Origin: DATDFB01 sp035276475
GTDB taxonomy: Bacteria; Acidobacteriota; Thermoanaerobaculia; Gp7-AA8
Reading direction: 5' to 3'
DNA: 64,000 bases
Assembly (NCBI GenBank): GCA_035276475.1
Contig: DATELQ010000055.1
Span: 11,472-75,471 of the forward strand
Part shown: positions 15,520 through 22,620 of the stretch, piece after piece
How positions within the stretch are numbered: the first letter of the stretch is position 1
Layout: every line of letters starts with the position of its first letter
Translations under genes and position numbers: made by a program
The notes under the pieces: model-generated
What the model saw: only the letters and a program-made list of their open reading frames with translations
The model's database searches: none
Told to the model about the DNA's origin: nothing

Positions 15520-16598
15520 CGTTGTCTGCGCGTCTTCTCCAATATATCCGGCTGAAACCGCGTCTTTGTGTGAAGACTGCGAATCTCCGAGCTCGCGATC
15601 TCTTCCCGATTCGTTCGCGGCAGGCTCTCGGCGGAGGCGCCGCTGGCGCGGCGGGCGATCTCCTCGTCGATGCGCTGCGTGAAGGCGCGCGCGGAGTCGT
15701 GGCCTTGCAACTTCATCAGGTGATTGCGCGCGGCGATCTCGACGAGGAGGGCCAGGTTGCGGCCCGATGCCACCGGCAGGCGCACGTACGGCTTGGACAC
15801 GCCGAGGAGCTCGAACGTCTCGCCGGCGATACCGAGGCGGTCGTACTCCGTCCCTTCCACCCACTTTTCCAGTCGGACCACGATGTCGATCGGCTTCACG
15901 TCGCGCGTCGAGGCCACGCCGAAGAGGTCCTTGATGTCGATGATGCCGATGCCGCGCAGCTCCATGTGATGGCGCAGCAGATCGTTCGAATAGCCGAGGA
16001 GCACGTCGTTGGGGTGGCGTTTGATCACCACCATGTCGTCGGCAATCAGGCGATGGCCGCGATAGACGAGGTCGAGCGCGCACTCGCTCTTGCCGATGCC
16101 GCTGTCGCCGAGAAGCAGCACGCCGATGCCGTAGACGTCGAGCAGGCCCGAGTGCATCGTGATCTTCGGTGCCATCGTCTCTTCGAGAAAGTACGTCGTG
16201 CGGGTGATGGCCGTCGACGACATCGCCGGCGTGGAGAAGAGCGGCACGGAGCGCTTCTCGCACTCGTGCTTGAACTCCTCGAGCGGCGTGATCCCCTTGG
16301 TGACGATGAAGCAGGAGACGTCGAGCCCGGTCACGTCGCGCACGCGCTTCTCGCGCAGGCGCACCGGCAGCGACTGCAGGTACTTCGTCTCCGACTCGCC
16401 GATGATCTGCACGCGCCCCGGCTTGATGTACTCGTAGTAGCCGGCGAAGGCCAGCCCCGGCTTCTGCACGCGCGGGCGGAGGATGGTGCGATCGAGCCCG
16501 TCGTCGCCGGTGACGAGCTTGAGGGCGAGGTCGTCGAGCTCTCCGGAAAGGAGAGCTCGGACCGTCGTCTGCAAAAAATCGTCGGCCGCGTGGGTCAC
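15516..16598 (-). CDS. hprK: HPr kinase/phosphorylase
   Basis: HprK phosphorylates and dephosphorylates Ser46 of HPr. In this 360-residue protein the Walker A motif GDSGIGKS is at 164-171, the catalytic His149 precedes it, the ADD motif is at 186-188 and the signature LRGIGIIDIKDLFG follows near 230. The GTG at 16598 was chosen because the upstream frame has no better start and a TATCAT -10 box ends seven bases before it, right after the stop of the preceding gene. That suggests an internal, leaderless promoter. The C-terminus extends about 40 residues beyond the usual family length. Confidence 0.94.
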   Translation of the reverse strand: MTHAADDFLQTTVRALLSGELDDLALKLVTGDDGLDRTILRPRVQKPGLAFAGYYEYIKPGRVQIIGESETKYLQSLPVRLREKRVRDVTGLDVSCFIVTKGITPLEEFKHECEKRSVPLFSTPAMSSTAITRTTYFLEETMAPKITMHSGLLDVYGIGVLLLGDSGIGKSECALDLVYRGHRLIADDMVVIKRHPNDVLLGYSNDLLRHHMELRGIGIIDIKDLFGVASTRDVKPIDIVVRLEKWVEGTEYDRLGIAGETFELLGVSKPYVRLPVASGRNLALLVEIAARNHLMKLQGHDSARAFTQRIDEEIARRASGASAESLPRTNREEIASSEIRSLHTKTRFQPDILEKTRRQR

Positions 16599-16605
16599 GC
16601 AACCA

Positions 16606-16611
16606 ATGATA
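16606..16611 (-). promoter_or_regulatory. possible internal -10 box of hprK-rapZ
   Basis: TATCAT read on the minus strand ends seven bases before the hprK GTG and directly follows the GWxTD gene. No ribosome site is present. It would let hprK-rapZ be transcribed apart from the rpoN-hpf genes. Confidence 0.4.
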
Positions 16612-16615
16612 CGCG

Positions 16616-17287
16616 TTACGGCTTCGGCGCCGCGGCCTTCCCGGCCGCGAGACTGGCCTGCGCGGCCGCTTCGAAAAGCTCGTCGAGTTGCGCTGCCGAC
16701 TTGCGATCGATGATGCGGTCGGTGCCGTCGCCGGCGCGCACTTCGACCACGACCAGGAAGTCCTTCGGCTGCTTGACCGGCAGCCTCTCGCCGGCGTAGG
16801 TGAAGGAGTAGTCGTTCAGGAGGTCGCCCGACATATTGCGGCTGTTCGCGGCCATGGCCATGTCGCCGACGCTCGGCCCGCTGGTCGGATCGAGGTTCGC
16901 GTACGACTCGGCCGTGAAGGCGGCGTGTCCTTTGATCTCCCGCTTGGCGATGCTGAAGCTGGAGGGAGGCCCGAGGAGGATGATGATCTTGCCGCGCGTA
17001 GTGAGGGAGCCGGCGCGGCCCGACACCGTGAGGCGCTTGTCCGCGATCTCGGCGCGCTTGGCCACGTCGGCGGCGAAGCCGGGGCCGCGGCTGTCGACGA
17101 ACTTCTTGATGAACTGCTCGGCCTCGTCGTCGCTCTTGACCGTCGCTTTCCATTCGGCGCGCTCGGCGTTCGTCATGAAATAGCCCTGCGGCGAATTCGG
17201 CCAGTTCTTGTACTTGCTCAATCCGCCGGCGAAGACGACGGGAGCGACCAACGCGAGGACCGCGCCGCACAGAAGATGTTTGCGCAT
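16616..17287 (-). CDS. GWxTD-domain exported protein, copy 2
   Basis: This 223-residue protein has a signal peptide (MRKHLLCGAVLALVAPVVFA) and a GWxTD-type domain (about 23-110), recognised from the PQGYFMTNAERAEW and FIKKFVDSRGPGF pattern and the GKIIILLGPPSSF strand. The function of such domains is unknown. A GGGGAGA ribosome site precedes ATG 17287. It is a close paralogue of the gene at 17299, 11 bases upstream, sharing a 56-base identical stretch. It sits between hpf and hprK, an unusual insertion in an rpoN-type operon. Confidence 0.85.
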   Translation of the reverse strand: MRKHLLCGAVLALVAPVVFAGGLSKYKNWPNSPQGYFMTNAERAEWKATVKSDDEAEQFIKKFVDSRGPGFAADVAKRAEIADKRLTVSGRAGSLTTRGKIIILLGPPSSFSIAKREIKGHAAFTAESYANLDPTSGPSVGDMAMAANSRNMSGDLLNDYSFTYAGERLPVKQPKDFLVVVEVRAGDGTDRIIDRKSAAQLDELFEAAAQASLAAGKAAAPKP

Positions 17288-17298
17288 GAGTGTCTCCC

Positions 17299-17988
17299 CT
17301 ACTTTTTCGACGCGCCGAGGCGCGCCTCTGCGGCTGCTTCGAAAAGGTCGTCGAGCTGCGCCGCGACCTTGTGGTCGTTGACGCGGTCGGTGCCGTCGCC
17401 CGGATGCACTTCCACCACCACCACGAAGTCCTTCGGCTGCTTCACCGGCAGCGCGTCGGCCTTGTAGGTGAAGGTGTAGTCCTGCACGACGTTGTTGGCC
17501 ATGCTGGAGCGCTGCGCCGCCATGGCCACGTCGCCAACGGACGGACCCATCGTGCCGCCACCGCCACGGCCGCCGCCACCGCCGTCGATGTTCTGGTACA
17601 TGTCGGCGGAGCCGGAGGCACTTCCCTTCGTCTCGCGGGTGACGACGTTGAAGCTCGACGGCGGTCCGAAGAGGATGACGAGCTTTCCGCGCGTCGTGAG
17701 AGACCCGGCGCGACCGGCGACGCTCAGGTGTTTGTCGGCCATCTCGGTGCGCTTGGCCACGTCGGCGGCGAAGCCGGGGCCGCGGCTGTCGACGAACTTC
17801 TTGACGAACTGCTCGGCTTCTTCGTCGGTCTTGACCGTGGCCTTCCACTCCGCGCGCTCGGCGTTGGTCATGAAATAGCCCTGCGGCGAATTCGGCCAAT
17901 TCTTGTACTTACTGAGGCTGCCCGCCAAAAGAGCGGGCGCACTCAAGGCGAGTGCTGCAATGAACAGCAGTGATTTACGGGTGTGCAT
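17299..17988 (-). CDS. GWxTD-domain exported protein, copy 1
   Basis: The 229-residue protein has a signal peptide (MHTRKSLLFIAALALSAPALLA) and the same GWxTD-type domain as its downstream paralogue. It differs by a glycine-rich insert (GGGGGRGGGG) near residue 150. A GGGAGAG ribosome site lies upstream of ATG 17988. The near-identity of the first 60 mature residues points to recent duplication or gene conversion. No function can be assigned. The export signal suggests a periplasmic or envelope role beside LPS transport and sigma-54 genes. Confidence 0.85.
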   Translation of the reverse strand: MHTRKSLLFIAALALSAPALLAGSLSKYKNWPNSPQGYFMTNAERAEWKATVKTDEEAEQFVKKFVDSRGPGFAADVAKRTEMADKHLSVAGRAGSLTTRGKLVILFGPPSSFNVVTRETKGSASGSADMYQNIDGGGGGRGGGGTMGPSVGDVAMAAQRSSMANNVVQDYTFTYKADALPVKQPKDFVVVVEVHPGDGTDRVNDHKVAAQLDDLFEAAAEARLGASKK

Positions 17989-18079
17989 GGTGTTCTCTCC
18001 CTGGTCCGTTTGGGGGACGGAACACGGTAGCACGGGGGGTAATTGCGAAGCTGTGACAGCGCGGATAACGTCGCGCCCG

Positions 18080-18649
18080 CTAAATCTCCGGCGCAATCAA
18101 CCCGAGATTGTTATCGCGCCGCTTGTAGATCACAGAGATTTTCTCCGTGTCGAGGTCGCGGAAGACGATGAACTCGTTCTTCGAATCCTCGAGCCGCAGC
18201 GCCGCCTCCTCGATCGACATCGGCCGGATCGGGAGATTGTTCGTCTTGATGATGCGCGGGCGGTTGTGGTCGCCCGTCTCGCGCAGCCGGCCCGGCTCGA
18301 GCACCTGCACCGCCCACTCCGTCACCGCCGCCTTCACGTGATTGCCGTCTTTGCGGTGATGGTCGCGGATCTTCTTGCGGTTCTTCTGGGCCTGGCGCTT
18401 CAGGTGATCGATGGCGGCGTTGACGGCGTCCTGCATCGACTCGTCGGACTCCTGCACGGCCTTGACGTCGTGCTCTTTGCCGACGATGAGGATCTCGCAG
18501 ATGTTGCGGTACTTCTCCACCTGCAGCATGCAGCGCGCTTCGATCACGTCGTCGAACAGCCGGTCCTGGATGCGCGCGAGCTTCTTCTCGACCAGCGCGC
18601 GGATATCGGGAGTGACTTCGTAATTGCGACCGGTAATGACGGTAGCCAT
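18080..18649 (-). CDS. hpf: ribosome hibernation promoting factor, long form
   Basis: HPF dimerises and silences 70S ribosomes in stationary phase. At 189 residues this is the long form: N-terminal RaiA/HPF domain (about 1-100, starting MATVITGRNYEVTPDIRALV) and C-terminal dimerisation domain (about 130-187, IRPMSIEEAALRLE). ATG 18649 was chosen because an AGAGGT ribosome site is correctly spaced; the GTG three codons upstream is part of that site. It follows rpoN by 23 bases, the standard rpoN-hpf order. Confidence 0.95.
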   Translation of the reverse strand: MATVITGRNYEVTPDIRALVEKKLARIQDRLFDDVIEARCMLQVEKYRNICEILIVGKEHDVKAVQESDESMQDAVNAAIDHLKRQAQKNRKKIRDHHRKDGNHVKAAVTEWAVQVLEPGRLRETGDHNRPRIIKTNNLPIRPMSIEEAALRLEDSKNEFIVFRDLDTEKISVIYKRRDNNLGLIAPEI

Positions 18650-18672
18650 AGCCTGCACCTCTACTGTTCGAA

Positions 18673-20130
18673 TTAGAAAATTTGCTTGCGGTCCGTCGAC
18701 GACGGAATGTTCAGCTCGTCGCGGTACTTGGCCACGGTCCTGCGGGCAATATTAATGCCCTCGTCGTTGAGAATCTTCATGATCTTGGAATCTGACAAAG
18801 GTTTCCGCGGATCCTCGGCCTCGATATAGCTCTGAATCTTCTTCTTCACCGTCAGGCTGGAGATGTCCTCGCCTGTGTCGGAGTCGATGCCGCTGTGGAA
18901 GAAGTACTTCATGAGAAAGAGGCCGCGCGGCGTGTGCATGTACTTGTTCGACACCACGCGCGACACCGTCGACTCGTGCATCTGGATGTCGTCGGCCACG
19001 TCGCGCAGCACGAGCGGGCGGAGGAAGTCGATCCCCTTCTCCAGGAACTCGCGCTGGTGCTTCACGATCGACTCGGCCACTTTGTAGATCGTCCGCTGGC
19101 GCTGGTCGAGCGACTTGATGAGCCACACCGCGGAGCGGATCTTGTCCTTGATGTAGTTGACCGTCTCGCCGTCCTGCTTCGAGTCCATCGAGTTCAACAT
19201 GGATCGGTAGCTGCCGTTGATGCGCAGCTTCGGCATGCCGTCTTCGTTGAGGACGATGACGTACTCGTCGCCGACTTTGTGGACGTAGACGTCGGGCTCG
19301 ACGTAGATGGCGCGCTCGTTCGAGTACTTCCGCCCCGGCTTCGGGTCGAGGTGCTTGATGACCTCGACGATGCCCTCGAGCGTCTTCATGTCGATGCCGA
19401 GGACCTTGGCCAGCTGCACGAAGTGCCGCTGCATGAACATGTCCCAGTGATCGCGGATGATGACCTCGACCAGGGGGACGTCGATCTCCAGGAAGAGGAG
19501 CTGGAGGAGCAGGCACTCGCGAAGGTCGCGCGCGCCGACGCCGATCGGGTCGAGCGACTGCACGGCCTCGACGGCGCGCTCGACGTCGTTCGGGTCGTAG
19601 CCGCCCGCGGCGGCAATCTCCTCGTTCGTGGCGCGGAGGTAGCCGTCTTCGTCGATGTTGCCGATGATGAACGCGCCGATCTCTTTGACGAGCGGCGACG
19701 CGTCCGACATGTTGAGCTGCCAGGTGAGGTGGTCGGTGAGGTTGGGCGGGCGCGTGAGGGTGTTCTCGATCGGGAACTCCTCGTGCTCCTCCCCCATCCC
19801 GCGCGGGTTGTAGCCGTACTCGATGTAGTCCTGGAAGTAGGCGTCGTAGTCGATCTCTTCGAACGAGTCCTTTTCCTTTTCCTTCGTGGCCTCCTGCGGC
19901 TTGGCCTCCCCCTCCGCTTCCTTCTTCTCCTGCGCCTCGGCTTCGGCGACTTCCTCGGCCTTCACTTCTTCGGCCGATTCTTCGAGGAGGGGGTTCTCGA
20001 GGAGCTCCTGGTTGAGGACTTCCTGGAGCTCGAGTTTGGACAGCTGCAGCAGCTTGATCGCCTGCTGCAGCGAAGGCGTCATGATCAGTTTTTGGGATAG
20101 CTTGAGGTGGAGTTTTTGCTCTAGTGCCAT
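18673..20130 (-). CDS. rpoN: RNA polymerase sigma-54 factor
   Basis: Sigma-54 directs polymerase to -24/-12 promoters that need AAA+ activators. This 485-residue protein has region I (LQQAIKLLQLSKLELQEVLNQ), a long acidic/lysine-rich region II (about 55-100), the core-binding domain, a helix-turn-helix (VSRVVSNKYMHTPRG) and the C-terminal RpoN box (ARRTVAKYRDEL). It follows lptB by 12 bases, the widespread lptB-rpoN-hpf order. No clear -24/-12 promoter was found in the window and no enhancer-binding activator gene is present here. Confidence 0.97.
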   Translation of the reverse strand: MALEQKLHLKLSQKLIMTPSLQQAIKLLQLSKLELQEVLNQELLENPLLEESAEEVKAEEVAEAEAQEKKEAEGEAKPQEATKEKEKDSFEEIDYDAYFQDYIEYGYNPRGMGEEHEEFPIENTLTRPPNLTDHLTWQLNMSDASPLVKEIGAFIIGNIDEDGYLRATNEEIAAAGGYDPNDVERAVEAVQSLDPIGVGARDLRECLLLQLLFLEIDVPLVEVIIRDHWDMFMQRHFVQLAKVLGIDMKTLEGIVEVIKHLDPKPGRKYSNERAIYVEPDVYVHKVGDEYVIVLNEDGMPKLRINGSYRSMLNSMDSKQDGETVNYIKDKIRSAVWLIKSLDQRQRTIYKVAESIVKHQREFLEKGIDFLRPLVLRDVADDIQMHESTVSRVVSNKYMHTPRGLFLMKYFFHSGIDSDTGEDISSLTVKKKIQSYIEAEDPRKPLSDSKIMKILNDEGINIARRTVAKYRDELNIPSSTDRKQIF

Positions 20131-20142
20131 GGTCGGATCGGC

Positions 20143-20895
20143 TCAGCCCAAATTGAAGGTCTCGCCGAGGTAAATGCGCCGGACTTCCGCATCGGCCGAC
20201 AGGCTTTCGGGGACTCCCTGTCGAAAGATCTCGCCCTCTTTGATGATATAGGCCCGGTCGGTGATCTTCAATGTTTCCCGCACGTTGTGGTCTGTAATGA
20301 GGATTCCGATCCCCCGGGCTCGCAGTTGCGAGACGATGCGCTGAATCTCGAATACCGCGATTGGATCGATTCCTGCAAACGGCTCATCTAGCAAAATGAA
20401 TGCCGGGTTGATCGCGAGGCTTCGGGCGATCTCGACGCGGCGCCGCTCCCCCCCCGAAAGCGAGAACGCCTTGTTCCGCGCGATGTGCGTGATGCCGAAC
20501 TCCTCGAGCAGCTCGCGCGTGAGGCGCTGACGCTCCGCCAGCGGCAGGTTCATCGTTTCGAATACCGCCAACAGATTTTCCTCGACGGTGAGCTTGCGAA
20601 ACACCGACGCCTCCTGCGGCAGGTAGCTGATGCCGCGCTGCGCGCGCAAGTACATCGGCAGGTCGGTGATGTCGTCGTCGCCCAAGGTGACGTGGCCGCC
20701 GTCGGGTCGCACGAGGCCGACGATCATGTAGAACGTGGTCGTTTTCCCCGCGCCGTTCGGCCCCAGGAGGCCGACGATCTCGCCCTGGCGAATCTCGACC
20801 GAGACGTCGCGCACGACGCGGCGCTTCTTGTAGACCTTGACGAGATGCTCCGCGGCGAGGCGGAGCTGCCCGTCGGGATTGGGGTTGACGGTCAT
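20143..20895 (-). CDS. lptB: LPS export ABC transporter ATP-binding protein LptB
   Basis: LptB powers extraction of LPS from the inner membrane with LptF and LptG, handing it to LptC and LptA. The 250-residue ATPase has Walker A GPNGAGKTT, signature LSGGERRRVEIARSL and Walker B ILLDEPFAGIDP, followed by the H-loop ITDHNVRETL typical of LptB. LptF and LptG are not in the window. A large LptC/A-like protein is encoded on the same strand at 22574, separated by an inserted DinB gene and an opposite-strand MFS gene. Confidence 0.96.
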   Translation of the reverse strand: MTVNPNPDGQLRLAAEHLVKVYKKRRVVRDVSVEIRQGEIVGLLGPNGAGKTTTFYMIVGLVRPDGGHVTLGDDDITDLPMYLRAQRGISYLPQEASVFRKLTVEENLLAVFETMNLPLAERQRLTRELLEEFGITHIARNKAFSLSGGERRRVEIARSLAINPAFILLDEPFAGIDPIAVFEIQRIVSQLRARGIGILITDHNVRETLKITDRAYIIKEGEIFRQGVPESLSADAEVRRIYLGETFNLG

Positions 20896-20907
20896 CAGTC
20901 GCGCATT

Positions 20908-21399
20908 CTATGCGGGCATCTCGTCGCCGGACGGGCCGTAGATGCCCGGCACCTTCCCGCCCATCGGACGGATGTAGGTCGTGAGCTGGCCGCGGTGATG
21001 GATCATGTCGTGGAGAAATCCCCACATGTAGTCTTCGACGGAGCCGTGGCCGCCTTCGTTCCCGTCGATGTAGAAGACGACGTTGCCCATCCACTTGCCG
21101 TCGTCGAGGGCCTCGATCTTCGCGCGCAGCGCGTCCGTCTCGCGGTCCCATTCGGCGACGATGTCGTCGAGCGTCGACGGGTGCGGTGAGCGCTGCATCG
21201 ACCAACGCACCGCGCCCGAGTCGAGCATGTCGTTGAGCACGCGCTGCTCGACCGCCAGTTGCCACGCCAGCTCCGCCGCGCTCGGCGAGCGCTCGTGCGG
21301 GCGGTAGGACAGTTGATCGGACGGCAGGGCGCGCAGGACTTTGCCGAACTTCGGCTCTTCCTGCTTCCACTGTTTGACGAAGAGTTCTCGTACGGTCAT
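20908..21399 (-). CDS. DinB family protein
   Basis: This 163-residue four-helix DinB/YfiT-like protein has candidate metal-binding histidines in the helix ending DMIHHRGQLTTYIRPMGG. DinB-fold proteins include thiol-dependent transferases, but this one's substrate is unknown. It is 12 bases upstream of lptB and may be co-transcribed. Its ATG is only 24 bases from the divergent MFS start, and a TAGTGT box ends six bases before it, suggesting leaderless transcription from a shared bidirectional promoter. Confidence 0.88.
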   Translation of the reverse strand: MTVRELFVKQWKQEEPKFGKVLRALPSDQLSYRPHERSPSAAELAWQLAVEQRVLNDMLDSGAVRWSMQRSPHPSTLDDIVAEWDRETDALRAKIEALDDGKWMGNVVFYIDGNEGGHGSVEDYMWGFLHDMIHHRGQLTTYIRPMGGKVPGIYGPSGDEMPA

Positions 21400-21404
21400 G
21401 GGCC

Positions 21405-21415
21405 TACACTATCAT
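21405..21415. promoter_or_regulatory. overlapping divergent -10 boxes, DinB / MFS
   Basis: The 24-base gap holds TAGTGT on the minus strand (21411-21406, six bases before the DinB ATG) and TATCAT on the plus strand (21410-21415, eight bases before the MFS GTG). No ribosome site is present on either side. The geometry implies two leaderless transcripts from one symmetrical promoter. Confidence 0.5.
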
Positions 21416-21423
21416 CGCGCGCC

Positions 21424-22620
21424 GTGCGCGCACTCGTCCTCCTGGCCCTGGTCGAGCTGTTCGCCATGGGCCTCTGGTTCGGCGTCTCCGCGGTCGCGCC
21501 GCAGATCGCCGCGGAGTGGCACCTCGACCCTTCCACGGCCGCGTGGCTCACGCTGGCCGTGCAGCTCGGCTTCGTCGCCGGAACGCTCCTCAGCGCGCTG
21601 CTGAATCTTCCGGACATCATCCGCACGCGGCACGTGCTCGCGGTCTCCGCGCTCTGTGCCGCGATCGTCAACGCCGTGCTGGCGATCTTCGTCCACAGCG
21701 CCGCGCCGGCCATCGCGCTGCGCTTCCTCACCGGCGTCTTTCTCGCCGGCGTCTACCCGCCGGGGATGAAGCTGATCGCGACGTGGTTTCGCCAGGGCCG
21801 CGGCCTCGCGCTCGGCGTGCTGGTCGGAGCGCTGACGCTCGGCAAGGCCTCGCCGTACCTCGTCAACGCCGTCGGCTCGAAGGAGTGGCGCATCAACGCC
21901 GGCTTCGCCTCGGTCATGGCCATCGTCGCCGTCGTCCTCGTCGTCTTCTTCGTCCGCGAAGGGCCGTACGCGCTGCCGAACCAGCCGTTCGACATCGGCC
22001 AGATCGCCAAGGGTTTCCGCAACCGCGGCGTGCGCCTGGCGAACTTCGGCTATTTCGGGCACATGTGGGAGCTGTACGCGATGTGGACGTGGGCGCCGGT
22101 GATGATCCGCGCGAGCCTCAAGGTCAGCGGCGACAAGCCGATCTACGCGGAGATCGCCTCGTTCGTGGTGATCGGCGCGGGCGCGATCGGCTGCGTGGTG
22201 GCCGGCCGCGTGGCCGACCGCATCGGCCGCCCCATCGTCGCCTCGGCTGCGATGATCGCGAGCGGCGCCTGCTGCATCGCCATCGGCTTCTTCTACGGCC
22301 ACTCGCCCGTGGCGCTCCTCGTCATCGCCGCGATCTGGGGCGCGACCGTCGTCGCCGACTCTGCGCAGTTCTCCGCCTGCGTGACGGAGCTCGGCGACCC
22401 CCGCTACGTCGGCACGGCCCTGACGATCCAGACCTGCATCGGCTTCCTCATCACGACCGTGTCGATCCGGATGATGCCGGCGCTGGTGGCGCGGGCGGGG
22501 TGGCAGTATGCGTTTGCGGCGCTGGCGATCGGGCCGTTTCTGGGGACGATGGCGATGCTGAGACTGCGCGGCGCTACGGTTGCGGCTTATACGTCCCCTG
22601 CGTCGGCGAAGTCGGGCTGA
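21424..22620 (+). CDS. MFS transporter
   Basis: This 398-residue major facilitator has about 12 hydrophobic segments. The start MRALVLLALVELFAMGLWFG, with GTG at 21424, matches members annotated as CynX/NimT or nitrate-type permeases. The loop 2 and 8 motifs are weak, so the substrate cannot be named. Its last 47 bases overlap the end of the convergent LptC/A gene. The frame extends upstream to 21259, but that part is the antisense of the DinB gene. Confidence 0.85.
   Translation: MRALVLLALVELFAMGLWFGVSAVAPQIAAEWHLDPSTAAWLTLAVQLGFVAGTLLSALLNLPDIIRTRHVLAVSALCAAIVNAVLAIFVHSAAPAIALRFLTGVFLAGVYPPGMKLIATWFRQGRGLALGVLVGALTLGKASPYLVNAVGSKEWRINAGFASVMAIVAVVLVVFFVREGPYALPNQPFDIGQIAKGFRNRGVRLANFGYFGHMWELYAMWTWAPVMIRASLKVSGDKPIYAEIASFVVIGAGAIGCVVAGRVADRIGRPIVASAAMIASGACCIAIGFFYGHSPVALLVIAAIWGATVVADSAQFSACVTELGDPRYVGTALTIQTCIGFLITTVSIRMMPALVARAGWQYAFAALAIGPFLGTMAMLRLRGATVAAYTSPASAKSG

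Noticed and set aside
18895..20100. Long plus-strand frame opposite rpoN
   Set aside because: Highly repetitive Val/Asp/Leu composition and exact overlap with rpoN mark it as a shadow frame.
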